Source: an uncultured Eubacterium sp. (GTDB taxonomy: Bacteria; Bacillota; Clostridia; Lachnospirales; Lachnospiraceae). Taken from it: a DNA stretch of 41,642 bases. The translations under genes and the position numbers were made by a program. A model generated the notes under the pieces. That model was given only the letters and a program-made list of their open reading frames with translations. It searched no databases and was not told where the DNA came from. Position 1 is the stretch's first letter; each line of letters starts with the position of its first letter. The DNA is taken from contig URAI01000010.1 in assembly GCA_900545725.1 (NCBI GenBank), positions 1 to 41,642 of the forward strand, in the 5' to 3' direction. Shown piece after piece: positions 1-8,783 of the stretch.

Positions 1-69
1 AAATTCCCAATACAATCCGCCACTTCCCCTCTACACCCCGCATTTCAACAAATGGTCAACAAATCACAA

Positions 70-98
70 TTGACTTTTATGGGATAAAATATTAGAAT
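70..98 (+). promoter_or_regulatory. Probable sigma-A promoter of pepD
   Basis: TTGACT at 70-75 and TAGAAT at 93-98 are separated by 17 bp, close to the vegetative consensus. A start near 105 would give a leader of about 95 nt before pepD. Nothing else was recognised in positions 1-199. Confidence 0.5.
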
Positions 99-199
99 GT
101 TTAATCAGATGGACATTTAAAAATATTAAATGTTAATAATTAAGAAGCCATTACTAAAATAAATTTATATTATGATGAATGGCAGAATGGAGATGTTTC

Positions 200-1657
200 A
201 TGAAGTTAGATAATTTACAGCCGGCAGAGGTGTTCAGATATTTTGAAGAGATTTGTTCAATACCACATGGTTCTAATAATCTTGAGAAGATCAGTGCATA
301 TCTTGTTAATTTTGCAAAGGAGCATAATCTTAAGTATCGTCAGGATGAGAGTCTTAATGTTATTATCTGGAAAGAGGCAAGCAGTGGTTATGAGAATTAT
401 CCTACAGTAATATTGCAGGGACATATGGATATGGTTGCTGTTAAGGAAGATTCAAGTGATAAGGATATGGAAAAGGATGGACTTGATATTTATGTAGATG
501 GCGATTATATTACAGCTGATAAGACTTCGCTTGGTGGTGATGATGGTATAGCAGTTGCATATGCGCTTGCAATTATGGCATCTGATACAATTAAGCATCC
601 TGCAATAGAAGCAGTATTTACAGTTAATGAAGAGATAGGGATGTTAGGAGCGGCAGCTATTGATATATCAGATCTTAAGGGAAAATATATGCTTAATATT
701 GATTCAGAAGATGAAGGTGTATTTACTGTAGGCTGTGCAGGTGGAGGACTTGTAGAATGTTATATTCCGGCAAAGAGAGTTGTATCGTCAGGAAGAAAGA
801 TTACATTAACTATATCAGGTCTTACAGGAGGCCATTCGGGAGTAGAGATTATATGCCAGAGAGCTAATTCTAATGTATTGGCAGGAAGAATTCTTAGCAG
901 ATTAAGAGAGAATTTTGAATTTGGTGTAATGGATATTAATGGTGGTGAAAAGGATAATGCAATTGCAAAGTTCACAACAATTAATATGGTACTTGATGAA
1001 GACGATTATGAAGATTTTAAGACTTATATTGACTCAATTGCACAGGAACTTAAAGCTGAATTTGAGATAACAGATCCTGATATGGCTATTACTTATGAAA
1101 CATATACAGAAGATGCTGATTACAAGTGCTTTGAGCATGATACCCTTTCTAAGATTATTGCTGCACTTGTTATGCTTCCTAATGGTGTTGGCAGAATGAG
1201 CCTTGAGATTCCGGGGCTTGTGCAGACATCTGATAATATAGGTGTTGTCAGGACAGATGAAGATGATATGTGCATATTCTGTTCTGTAAGAAGTTCTGTT
1301 GAAAGTGAAAAGGAATGGCTTGTCAATAAGATTGTAAGCTTCATTGAATTTTTAGGTGGTTTCTGCAAAGTATCAGGCACATATCCGGCATGGGAATATA
1401 ATGCGCAATCTAAGTTAAGAGAGCATATGGTTAAGCAGTATACCAGATTATATGGCAAAGAGCCGGTTGTAGAGACAATTCATGCAGGAGTTGAGTGTGG
1501 AATGTTAGCAGATAAGCTTCCGGGTCTTGACTGCATATCATTTGGACCGGATATCATTGATATTCATACAACTAAGGAAAAATTATGCATTTCTTCTGTT
1601 GAAAGAACATGGAAATTAATACTTGCTGTATTAGAAAATATTTCTGAGATACAGTAA
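200..1657 (+). CDS. pepD: Aminoacyl-histidine dipeptidase (PepD, M20 family)
   Basis: Cytosolic zinc dipeptidase that hydrolyses Xaa-His and other dipeptides. The 485-residue length matches PepD. Visible metal-site motifs are QGHMDMV (His75, Asp77), GGDDG (Asp114/115), the catalytic NEEIG (Glu144/145) and DSEDEG near 168-172, with a late IHTTKE histidine. The lid/dimerisation domain is marked by GGHSG. The start at 200 was chosen because TGGAG lies at 188-192; an ATG 21 bp upstream has no ribosome site. It is monocistronic, with its own promoter, and faces the convergent MocR-type gene. The family identity is secure; the substrate range is inferred. Confidence 0.93.
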   Translation: MKLDNLQPAEVFRYFEEICSIPHGSNNLEKISAYLVNFAKEHNLKYRQDESLNVIIWKEASSGYENYPTVILQGHMDMVAVKEDSSDKDMEKDGLDIYVDGDYITADKTSLGGDDGIAVAYALAIMASDTIKHPAIEAVFTVNEEIGMLGAAAIDISDLKGKYMLNIDSEDEGVFTVGCAGGGLVECYIPAKRVVSSGRKITLTISGLTGGHSGVEIICQRANSNVLAGRILSRLRENFEFGVMDINGGEKDNAIAKFTTINMVLDEDDYEDFKTYIDSIAQELKAEFEITDPDMAITYETYTEDADYKCFEHDTLSKIIAALVMLPNGVGRMSLEIPGLVQTSDNIGVVRTDEDDMCIFCSVRSSVESEKEWLVNKIVSFIEFLGGFCKVSGTYPAWEYNAQSKLREHMVKQYTRLYGKEPVVETIHAGVECGMLADKLPGLDCISFGPDIIDIHTTKEKLCISSVERTWKLILAVLENISEIQ

Positions 1658-1723
1658 AGATTTAACAAAACATCAATAATATATAATTCAAAGTTTTGAT
1701 ACACAATAAAATTCATATATAAA

Positions 1724-1815
1724 ACCGCTATCAGTCCTTAAATTTTAAGTGCCACCAAAAGCCAGAAATATAATATGACAATTGGAGGTCAGTACATTTT
1801 AGGATTGATAGCGGT
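1724..1815. terminator. Long inverted repeat between convergent genes, possible bidirectional terminator
   Basis: Arms at 1724-1740 and 1799-1815 (ACCGCTATCAGTCCTTA against TTAGGATTGATAGCGGT) pair over 17 positions, with two imperfect pairs, around a 58-nt loop. It lies between the stop codons of pepD (+) and the MocR gene (-). There is no strong T-run, so termination is only one reading; a small non-coding RNA or a MITE-like remnant is possible. Confidence 0.4.
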
Positions 1816-1832
1816 GTAAGATTAATAAATTC

Positions 1833-3293
1833 TTAAATCAGTACTTTAGCAAGTGCATTGACGGCTTCTTCTATCTTTTCCGTATCAATAGCGGAGTAAT
1901 TCATTATAAGGGTATGGTCGATGGCATTGCTTTTATTGTAATAATACTGTGACAGACAGGATATTCTGATATTGTTATCTGCTGTCTTTCTGATGAGTTC
2001 TTCATCACTTAATTTTGTATCAATAGCCATAAGGAAGTGAAGTCCTGCATCTTTCTCCTGTATAGAAGCGTGATGGGCAAGTGGACTGTTATTTATGGCA
2101 GATATCATCGTATCACGTTGTTTCTTATAAAATATCCTCATATGATTAATATGTTTTTCAAAATATCCATCTTCAATAAAGCGGCATAGTGTATATTGTT
2201 CAAAATTAGAAACCGTAGATGAATAAAAATACAGCCTTTTATAAAATTTATCAAGCAGAGGAATTGGCAGCACCATATAGCTTATTCTGATAGTAGGAGC
2301 CAGACTTTTTGTAAATGTATTCATATAGATAACTTTATCTGATACATCAATACTCTGGAGTGATGGAATAGGCTTACCCATAAGCCGGAATTCACTGTCA
2401 TAATCATCTTCGATAATAAAACGGTCTGCATTTTTAGATGCCCAGCTTAAAAGCTCATATCTTCTGCTTACAGTTGTCACAATACCTGTAGGATAGTGAT
2501 GTGAAGGAGATATGTGTATTACATTGCAATTACTGTCATTAAGATTGTTAATGTTTATACCGTCATCGTCAATTGGAATGCTTACACAATTGACATTATT
2601 AGCTTCATATATCTGACGTATTTTACTATATCCAGGGTCTTCGACGGCAAATGTCTTATCTCTGCCAAGAAGGTTAATTAACAGGCTGTACAGGTATTCA
2701 GTCCCGGCTCCTACGATAATCTGTTCAGGACGGATATTCATTCCGCGGAAATCATACAGGTGTTGAGAAATAGCTTTTCTTAAAGGGTAAACTCCGGCTG
2801 ATGGAGAAGGAGTAAGCATATCATATGAACTGTCAGCAATAACGTTCTTCATAAGCTTTGACCATGTATAAAATGGAAAGCTTCCCGTTAATGTTCTGTT
2901 AGAAGTAAAATCAAATTTGTAATCATTTGAATTATTAACAGAAAAAGTATTGTAGGAATCAGCAGCGTAGGAGGGGTTAGCAGATATGTTTAACGTCAAT
3001 CTGTTTTCAGCCTGACTGCATGTTTTTTTTGAGTCATACAAATTATTTTTTTCAATATCAGACACATAAAATCCTTTTTTAGGCACAGAGTATATGTATC
3101 CTTCTGCAATAAGCTGTGCATAGGCATTTTCTACGGTAATGGTACTTACACCAAGATTTTTTGCAAAACTTCTTTTAGATGGAAGCTTATATCCAGCTGC
3201 AAGTTCATTTTTTAAAATATCATTTTTGATACATTTATACAGGTATTCATACAGACTGTCAGAGCCGGTATTTTCAAAAGAATATGTCAACAT
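1833..3293 (-). CDS. MocR/PdxR-type regulator (GntR winged helix fused to aminotransferase-like domain)
   Basis: A 486-residue fusion. An N-terminal GntR-type winged helix spans about residues 12-76 (KLPSKRSFAKNLGVS, then TVENAYAQLIAEGYI). A class I aminotransferase fold spans about 125-480. The PLP pocket is intact: EDDYDSEF near 295-302 and the likely Schiff-base lysine K329 in NTFTKSLAP. MocR proteins are PLP- or amino-acid-responsive regulators that often control vitamin B6, GABA or amino-acid genes next to them. No pdxST or other obvious target adjoins it, so the target is unknown. TGGAG precedes the ATG on the minus strand. Confidence 0.88.
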   Translation of the reverse strand: MLTYSFENTGSDSLYEYLYKCIKNDILKNELAAGYKLPSKRSFAKNLGVSTITVENAYAQLIAEGYIYSVPKKGFYVSDIEKNNLYDSKKTCSQAENRLTLNISANPSYAADSYNTFSVNNSNDYKFDFTSNRTLTGSFPFYTWSKLMKNVIADSSYDMLTPSPSAGVYPLRKAISQHLYDFRGMNIRPEQIIVGAGTEYLYSLLINLLGRDKTFAVEDPGYSKIRQIYEANNVNCVSIPIDDDGININNLNDSNCNVIHISPSHHYPTGIVTTVSRRYELLSWASKNADRFIIEDDYDSEFRLMGKPIPSLQSIDVSDKVIYMNTFTKSLAPTIRISYMVLPIPLLDKFYKRLYFYSSTVSNFEQYTLCRFIEDGYFEKHINHMRIFYKKQRDTMISAINNSPLAHHASIQEKDAGLHFLMAIDTKLSDEELIRKTADNNIRISCLSQYYYNKSNAIDHTLIMNYSAIDTEKIEEAVNALAKVLI

Positions 3294-3549
3294 ATTTATC
3301 TCCAGTCAGGGTTGTATTATTAATCTGTAATATGTGGATTTATAATGAATATACATTAACATTATGGTCCACATGCAGGCAAATAAAATTATTGTGCATT
3401 TACAGTAAATATATTCTAAACAATATATTGTCAACATTATATCCTTAAAAGTATATAGATATCAATATTTAATTAATCTCTTCATACAGAAAATATTATA
3501 AAAGTGCATTAAAAATATCCAAATATGCATAAAATTTCCCATTGTTGTG

Positions 3550-3786
3550 GTTTTAAAGCCTTGCATTTTATGAAGATGATAATATCCTCCAGCTTCTTAA
3601 TTCCATCCTCTGTTGTGGTTTTGAAACCCTGCATTTTATGAAGATGATAATATTCTCCAGCTTCTTAATTCCATCATCTGTTATAGTTTTAAAACCTTGC
3701 ATTTCATAAAGATGATAATATAGTCCGGCATCTTTGTCATGACTGTTTCCTGTTTTAAACCTTGCATTTCAGAATGATGATAATAT
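3550..3786. CRISPR. Decayed CRISPR-like array: four ~36-nt repeats, three spacers
   Basis: Repeats lie at 3550-3585, 3618-3653, 3686-3721 (36 nt each) and 3752-3786 (35 nt). They begin GTTTTRAARCC and end GATGATAATAT. Spacers are 32, 32 and 30 nt. Spacers 1 and 2 are nearly identical (about 4 differences), so a repeat-spacer unit was duplicated. Repeats differ from each other at several positions and the fourth is the most divergent, as in a decaying array. No cas gene is in the window, and no anti-repeat (tracrRNA-like) sequence was noticed by eye. A 68-bp tandem repeat of another nature is the alternative. Confidence 0.55.
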
Positions 3787-3822
3787 ACCAGATTAGCGTA
3801 ATTACCATACAATAATCTTAAA

Positions 3823-3866
3823 ATGTTGTATCTACAACATAAATTATGCCTGTGTTAATGTATATT
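3823..3866 (+). promoter_or_regulatory. Palindromic operator plus -10 box upstream of the DUF438 gene
   Basis: A perfect 8+8 palindrome, ATGTTGTA-tc-TACAACAT, lies at 3823-3840. TATATT at 3861-3866 fits a -10 box, giving a start near 3873 and placing the palindrome centre at -41.5. That is the usual class II site for a Crp/Fnr-family activator. The same layout occurs upstream of hcp (32292-32335). Confidence 0.6.
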
Positions 3867-3876
3867 TAAAATGTAA

Positions 3877-4033
3877 AGTGAAAAAATAATGATGATGTGA
3901 TTATTTTAAGGAACTTAGATGTGAACAGGTTATTTGTTTCTAAGAAAAACAAATAGTCACTGATGGTAGAAGAAAAAACGTTTGCGTAAAATTGTCTTTG
4001 CCACTTCGCAATAAAGTAGAAATGGAGATTGTT
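3877..4033 (+). repeat. Composite dispersed repeat (family 3 hairpin plus family 2), copy upstream of DUF438 gene
   Basis: Positions 3881-3907 contain the AATAATgatgatgtgATTATT hairpin unit, and 3961-4033 are a family 2 copy (TGATGGTAGAAG..., CTTTGCCACTTCGCA...). The whole composite aligns with 29521-29693. It ends at the ribosome site TGGAG and ATG of the downstream gene. This copy has the most degenerate 3' hairpin of family 2 (GCAAT/GTAGA). Confidence 0.6.
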
Positions 4034-5254
4034 ATGGAAAATAAAAAATTTGAGATTCAAAAAGAAATGATAAAGGGTTATTTAAAAAGACTTGTAGATG
4101 GTGATGCTCTTGAAAAAGTGCGTAAGGATTTTGTAAAGGAATTTAAGGATGTAGAACCAATGGTTATTCTTAGGGCAGAGCAGGATCTTATTAATGAGGG
4201 AACACCTGTTGATGAGGTCAGGATGTTGTGTGATGTACATTCTGCACTATTTCATGGAATGACCACTAATGAACAAAATACTGGACAGATTAAAGCACAG
4301 GCTGATGAAATGCGACAGAAAAGAAGTGAACTGACAGCAAGTCTTATAAAGCTTAAAGGTCATCCTCTTAATACATTTGCATTAGAAAATGAAGCGTTGC
4401 AAAAACTGATTATAGACATAAGAAATAGTGATTCCTATAATATAAGCAGTTTAATTGAAAAATTAAAACAGCTAAGTGTTCATTATGCAAAAAAAGGAGA
4501 TTTGTTATATCCGGTGCTTAAAGTGACATATGAAATAAGCGGACCATCAGATGTGATGTGGACAACTGATGATGAAATAAGAGATGAAATAACAAATATT
4601 TTATCAGATAAAAATCACGATGGGGAATGGAATGAACGACTCGGGCAATTACTTAAACGAATTGAAGAGATGATATATAAGGAAGCTAATATATTATTCC
4701 CTAATTGTGCATTTAACTTTACACAGAAAGAGTGGTATGGAATATATCAGGATTCCAAAGATTATCCGGTCTGCTTTGGCATAGAAAAAGATGAATGGAG
4801 CGAGGCAGAAGAATTTAATAAGAATGAAAATAGCAAAGCTGTTCAGGATAAGTATAATGATGAGATTATCCTTGCAGGTGGACATATGAATGCAGAACAG
4901 TTAAGTGCTATGCTTAATACCATACCATTAGAGATTACGTTTGTGGATTCAGATAATATTAACAGATATTTTAATGAAGGTCATAAGGTATTTAAGCGCC
5001 CGGGTATGGCAATTGATAGAGAAGTTTTTTCGTGTCATCCACCTAAGATAGAGAAGCAGGTACGTAGAATTATAGAAGAATTTCGTAATAATACGCTTGA
5101 TAAGATTCCAATATGGATGGAGAAAAACGGAAGAACTATGCTTGTGACATATATGGCTGTCAGAGATAATGCTGGAAAATATCTTGGAACAATGGAGCTT
5201 GTTCAGGATATGGAGTTTGCAAAAGAATATTTTAATGATAAAAGCAACATATGA
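4034..5254 (+). CDS. DUF438 protein with hemerythrin-like and PAS domains
   Basis: A 406-residue soluble protein. An N-terminal DUF438-type helical region spans about residues 5-75. A hemerythrin-like segment spans about 95-230, with candidate metal ligands His110, Glu118 and His150 and an EANILFP motif at 217-223. A C-terminal PAS-like domain spans about 285-395. The usual HHE ligand set is only partly visible, so iron binding is inferred. The start at 4034 is set by TGGAG at 4023-4027. An Fnr-like site shared with hcp lies upstream, suggesting a role in redox or nitric-oxide sensing or repair. The exact function is unknown. Confidence 0.8.
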   Translation: MENKKFEIQKEMIKGYLKRLVDGDALEKVRKDFVKEFKDVEPMVILRAEQDLINEGTPVDEVRMLCDVHSALFHGMTTNEQNTGQIKAQADEMRQKRSELTASLIKLKGHPLNTFALENEALQKLIIDIRNSDSYNISSLIEKLKQLSVHYAKKGDLLYPVLKVTYEISGPSDVMWTTDDEIRDEITNILSDKNHDGEWNERLGQLLKRIEEMIYKEANILFPNCAFNFTQKEWYGIYQDSKDYPVCFGIEKDEWSEAEEFNKNENSKAVQDKYNDEIILAGGHMNAEQLSAMLNTIPLEITFVDSDNINRYFNEGHKVFKRPGMAIDREVFSCHPPKIEKQVRRIIEEFRNNTLDKIPIWMEKNGRTMLVTYMAVRDNAGKYLGTMELVQDMEFAKEYFNDKSNI

Positions 5255-5288
5255 TAAAAAATATCAATCAAATATTAATAAAAGTGTG

Positions 5289-5339
5289 TTGAAATTAAGA
5301 TGATGTGATATAATCTATATAGGGTTAGGTGCGACTAAC
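5289..5339 (+). promoter_or_regulatory. Promoter with DtxR/IdeR-like operator before the ZIP transporter unit
   Basis: An extended -10, TGATATAAT, lies at 5306-5314, with a weak -35 (TTGAAA at 5289-5294, only 14 bp away). The dyad GTTAG-gtgcga-CTAAC at 5324-5339 covers the predicted start site. TTAG...CTAA half-sites resemble those of DtxR-family metal repressors (general knowledge of the family). Metal control of the downstream transporter is inference. Positions 5340-5560 show no clear feature beyond this. Confidence 0.5.
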
Positions 5340-5575
5340 TCACGAAATCATTTAAACTGATAACATTTACGCAGGTTCTGCATATATTAAACATATAGCT
5401 ATAAATACAAATGCATCATAAGGTTATATGTATGAACTTATGCGTTGCCATGAATATGATTCTGGCAGCTGATATTTCAAAATATACAATAGCAAAGAAC
5501 AGTAAGAACAGTTACAATTGCAGATATTACGGTAGATGTAAACAGTTTCAAATAACGCTTAAGGAGGAGATTAAT

Positions 5576-5692
5576 ATGACATTATCTGTTATATTTTCAA
5601 TTGCTGTTATAATAGGCTGCATATATACCAAGAAGATTATTTTTAAAAATCTCAGACGTGATTTTTATAACAAAAATAAGCTGAGAGGCTGA
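5576..5692 (+). CDS. 38-residue single-span membrane peptide preceding the ZIP transporter
   Basis: Opens with a strong AAGGAGGAG ribosome site at 5561-5569 and ends 4 bp before the ZIP start codon, so the two are probably translationally coupled. Residues 2-17 are hydrophobic, with one cysteine near residue 16 (IIGCIY). A basic tail follows (KKIIFKNLRRDF). The frame stays open upstream to 5411, but no good ribosome site supports a longer protein. I do not recognise the family. A small partner of the transporter, analogous to the short membrane peptides beside FeoB, is a guess. Confidence 0.6.
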   Translation: MTLSVIFSIAVIIGCIYTKKIIFKNLRRDFYNKNKLRG

Positions 5693-5696
5693 AAAA

Positions 5697-6473
5697 ATGT
5701 CAGAAGTATTTAAAGGAATATTAATTCCGTTTATTGGAACAACGTTTGGAGCGTGTTTTGTGCTTTTTATGAAGAAGAATCTTAGCACTCTTGTAGAAAA
5801 AGCTCTTGATGGTTTTGCTGCCGGAGTTATGGTGGCAGCTTCAATATGGAGTCTTTTAATACCGGCGATTAACCAGTCAGAATATATGGGAAGGCTGTCA
5901 TTTGTACCAGCCGCTACAGGATTCTGGATTGGAATATTATTCTTGCTGCTGCTTGATCATTTAATACCACACATGCATCAGCATAGCAGTGAAGATGAGG
6001 GACCAAAGAGCAATTTTACAAGAGTTACTAAGCTTGTGCTGGCAGTGACACTGCATAATATTCCGGAGGGAATGGCAGTAGGTGTCGTGTATGCCGGCTG
6101 GATTGCCGGTAATAAGGATATAAGTATCATGAGTGCATTGGTTCTTTCCATAGGAATTGCTATACAGAATATACCTGAGGGGGCTGTGATATCCATGCCG
6201 TTACATGCTCAGGGCGTTCCTAAGAAAAAAGCTTTTGCATATGGGGTATTATCGGGTGCTGTTGAACCGGCAGGTGCAATTATAACTATTGTTTTATCAG
6301 GAATAATAATACCGGCGCTGCCATATCTGTTAAGCTTTGCTGCGGGAGCAATGTTATATGTGGTTATTGAAGAGCTTATACCAGAGATGTCACAGGGAAA
6401 ACATACTGACATTTCTACAATAATGTTTGCAGTCGGATTTTCACTGATGATGGTATTGGATGTTGCCCTGTAA
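5697..6473 (+). CDS. ZIP-family metal transporter (GufA-like)
   Basis: A 258-residue integral membrane protein with about eight hydrophobic segments. The ZIP metal-path signatures are HNIPEG at 120-125 in one helix and QNIPEG at 157-162 in the next, followed by EPAG at 190-193 and EELIPE at 225-230. A histidine-rich loop, PHMHQH, lies at 91-96, before the first signature. The family imports zinc, iron or manganese into the cytoplasm. The start 4 bp after the small membrane peptide indicates one operon. A DtxR-like site upstream hints at iron or manganese control, but the metal cannot be fixed from sequence. Confidence 0.9.
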   Translation: MSEVFKGILIPFIGTTFGACFVLFMKKNLSTLVEKALDGFAAGVMVAASIWSLLIPAINQSEYMGRLSFVPAATGFWIGILFLLLLDHLIPHMHQHSSEDEGPKSNFTRVTKLVLAVTLHNIPEGMAVGVVYAGWIAGNKDISIMSALVLSIGIAIQNIPEGAVISMPLHAQGVPKKKAFAYGVLSGAVEPAGAIITIVLSGIIIPALPYLLSFAAGAMLYVVIEELIPEMSQGKHTDISTIMFAVGFSLMMVLDVAL

Positions 6474-6499
6474 ATTTAAGAAACATGTCTTATTAAGGC

Positions 6500-6528
6500 T
6501 TGACAATGAACTGATACAGTTGTATAGT
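6500..6528 (+). promoter_or_regulatory. Sigma-A promoter of the leuA T-box transcript
   Basis: TTGACA at 6500-6505 and TATAGT at 6523-6528 are separated by 17 bp. Transcription from about 6535 would begin just before the T-box leader. Confidence 0.75.
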
Positions 6529-6549
6529 ATTAAGCAGTAATAAGTAAAT

Positions 6550-6830
6550 GCAATGAAGAGGAATATTAGATACGGACCTGATTCAGAGAGTTGCCGTGTG
6601 GTGCGAGGCAATAGAAGGAAAGTATCGAACTCGCCTTGGAGCTGCTATCCGAAAGTGATTGATTGCAATTATTAGTAGGCGTAGCCGGATGCCAACCGTT
6701 ATAGTGGACAGAATATAAGGTTTTCCCGTATTCAGTGAGTGCACGAATTTTCGTGAATAAGAGTGGTAACGCGTGAGATTTAGTCTTTCGTCTCTTGATA
6801 TTATTATCAGGAACGGAAGACTTTTTTATT
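6550..6830 (+). ncRNA. T-box leader, leucine-specific (CUC specifier)
   Basis: The leader has the T-box layout. Stem I carries a GAACTC specifier loop with CUC, a leucine codon, at 6630-6632. The T-box sequence GAGTGGTAACGCG lies at 6761-6773. Its TGGT (6764-6767) can pair with an ACCA tRNA end, consistent with the A discriminator of tRNA-Leu. The terminator stem is AGTCTTTCGT (6782-6791) against ACGGAAGACT (6813-6822), followed by six T. Uncharged tRNA-Leu should favour the antiterminator and switch on leuA. The 498 bp between the ZIP gene and leuA are largely explained by this leader and its promoter. Confidence 0.93.
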
Positions 6831-6972
6831 TATGCACGCAATGAGTTAATATTTCATGCCAGCGTATAATTTATATGGCTGATATGATAATAATTGGAAG
6901 CTGTCTGAGCGTGTTTCTTATGGTTTGCTTATTATTTATATTAAAATATTGAATAAGATGGAGGATTTGAAG

Positions 6973-8637
6973 ATGTTCGATTACAAGCAGTATAAGAGAG
7001 GTTATTTTATGCCACCGGTTGAATGTATGGACTGGGTGAAGAAAGAGTATGTTGATAAGGCACCGGCATGGTGTTCAGTTGACTTAAGAGATGGTAATCA
7101 GGCACTTGTTGAGCCTATGAGCCTTGAACAGAAGTTGGAGTTTTTCAAGCTTTTAGTAGATGTTGGTTTCAAGGAGATTGAAGTTGGATTTCCTGCCGCC
7201 TCTGAGACAGAATATGAATTTTTAAGAACTCTTATTGAGAAGGATATGATACCTGACGATGTTACTATACAGGTGCTTACACAGGCAAGAGAACATATCA
7301 TCAAAAAGACATTTGAGGCTGTAAAGGGTGCTCCAAGGGCTATTGTACATGTATATAATTCTACATCTCTTGCACAGAGAGAACAGGTGTTTAGAAAGTC
7401 TAAGGAAGAGGTTAAACAGATTGCAATAGAAGGTGCCAAGCTTCTTAAAGAACTTGCAGAAAAGGAAGATGGCAATTTTGCATTTGAATACAGTCCTGAA
7501 AGCTTCACGGGAACTGAACCTGAATATGCATTAGAGGTATGTAATGCTGTAATTGATATATGGCAGCCAACATCTGATAATAAATGTATTATCAATCTTC
7601 CGGCAACAGTTGAGATGTCACTTCCACATGTATTTGCAAGTCAGGTTGAATATATGAGTAAGAACCTTCACAACAGGGAAAATGTAATAGTATCACTTCA
7701 TCCACATAATGACAGAGGTACCGGTGTGGCTGATGCTGAGCTTGGTATACTTGCAGGTGCTGACAGAATTGAGGGAACTTTATTTGGCAATGGTGAAAGA
7801 ACCGGTAATGTTGATATTATTACCCTTGCAATGAATATGTATGCACAGGGCGTCAATCCTGAACTTGATTTATCTGATATGCCTAAGCTTTCAGAATGTT
7901 TTGAAAGACTTACACAGATGAAGATTGATGAAAGACATCCATATTGCGGTAAGCTTGTATTTGCAGCATTTTCAGGTTCACATCAGGATGCTATTTCAAA
8001 GGGTATGCATTACAGAGTTGAGAATAATCCTGAATTGTGGACAGTACCATATCTTCCAATTAATCCTGAGGATGTTGGACGTACATATGATTCAGATGTT
8101 ATAAGAATTAACAGCCAGTCAGGTAAGGGCGGTGTTGCATATGTGCTTGAACATAACTTTGGAATGATTATTCCTAAGAAGATGAGAGAAGATTTAGGTT
8201 ACGCTGTTAAGGATGTATCAGATGTAGAGCATAAAGAGCTTACGCCTGATGAAGTACTTGAGATATTTGAGAAGCGTTATAAGAAATATACACCTTTATT
8301 TAAGATTACAGAGGTACATTTCAAGCAGCAGGATGGTATACAGACTGTAGTTACGATTGAACAGGATGGAAGGAAGGTTAATGTTGAAGCCGGTGGTAAT
8401 GGTCGTCTTGATGCTGTAAGTAATGCACTTGCAAAGCATTTTAACAAGACATGTGATGTTGTATGTTATGAGGAACATGCATTAAAGGATGGTTCTGATT
8501 CAAGTGCCATTGCATATGTAGGTATTGAAGGTGAAGACGGACAGGGCAGCTTCTTTGGTATCGGTATTGACCATGATATCATCAGAGCATCTATAGATGC
8601 TTTAGAGTCAGCAATGAATAGAAAATTATCTGAATAA
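6973..8637 (+). CDS. leuA: 2-isopropylmalate synthase
   Basis: Catalyses the first committed step of leucine synthesis: acetyl-CoA plus 2-oxoisovalerate to 2-isopropylmalate. The HMGL-like TIM barrel (about residues 25-310) shows DLRDGNQAL at 37-45, the metal-site HPHND at 243-247 and GNGERTGN at 272-279. A C-terminal LeuA allosteric domain lies at about 430-550. At 554 residues it is the longer form related to yeast and actinobacterial enzymes. The start at 6973 is set by TGGAGG at 6959-6964; an ATG 48 bp upstream lacks such a site. It stands alone behind a Leu T-box; leuB, leuC and leuD are not in this window. Confidence 0.95.
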   Translation: MFDYKQYKRGYFMPPVECMDWVKKEYVDKAPAWCSVDLRDGNQALVEPMSLEQKLEFFKLLVDVGFKEIEVGFPAASETEYEFLRTLIEKDMIPDDVTIQVLTQAREHIIKKTFEAVKGAPRAIVHVYNSTSLAQREQVFRKSKEEVKQIAIEGAKLLKELAEKEDGNFAFEYSPESFTGTEPEYALEVCNAVIDIWQPTSDNKCIINLPATVEMSLPHVFASQVEYMSKNLHNRENVIVSLHPHNDRGTGVADAELGILAGADRIEGTLFGNGERTGNVDIITLAMNMYAQGVNPELDLSDMPKLSECFERLTQMKIDERHPYCGKLVFAAFSGSHQDAISKGMHYRVENNPELWTVPYLPINPEDVGRTYDSDVIRINSQSGKGGVAYVLEHNFGMIIPKKMREDLGYAVKDVSDVEHKELTPDEVLEIFEKRYKKYTPLFKITEVHFKQQDGIQTVVTIEQDGRKVNVEAGGNGRLDAVSNALAKHFNKTCDVVCYEEHALKDGSDSSAIAYVGIEGEDGQGSFFGIGIDHDIIRASIDALESAMNRKLSE

Positions 8638-8652
8638 ATAATATTTTACAGG

Positions 8653-8699
8653 TGGCATCAGGGCAAGGATTAATATAATTCTTGTTCTGGTGTCATTTT
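8653..8699 (+). terminator. Rho-independent terminator of leuA
   Basis: A 19-position stem with several G-U pairs (8653-8671 with 8677-8695) and a 5-nt loop is followed by TTTT. Confidence 0.7.
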
Positions 8700-8783
8700 A
8701 TGTTGTTTAACTATAAATGAGCAAATACAGAAAAATGTACAAAAACAATCTCTTATATTGCAATTTTTGTAAGCACAAATTAT

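Larger units (their letters stand above)
3294..4033. other. 740-bp gene-free interval
   Basis: No convincing gene. It holds the upstream region of the MocR gene (3294-3540), four degenerate CRISPR-like repeats (3550-3786), a palindromic operator with a -10 box (3823-3866), and a composite dispersed repeat forming the leader of the next gene (3877-4033). A short open frame on the minus strand at 3866-4060 overlaps the repeat and the start of the DUF438 gene and is taken as spurious. Confidence 0.7.

Noticed and set aside
3866..4060. Minus-strand 64-residue frame across the DUF438 leader
   Set aside because: Lies on repeat sequence and overlaps a well-supported start on the other strand; no ribosome site.
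5411..5575. Longer 93-residue reading frame upstream of the small membrane peptide
   Set aside because: No acceptable ribosome site for the upstream starts, whereas a strong AAGGAGGAG sits right before the internal ATG at 5576.
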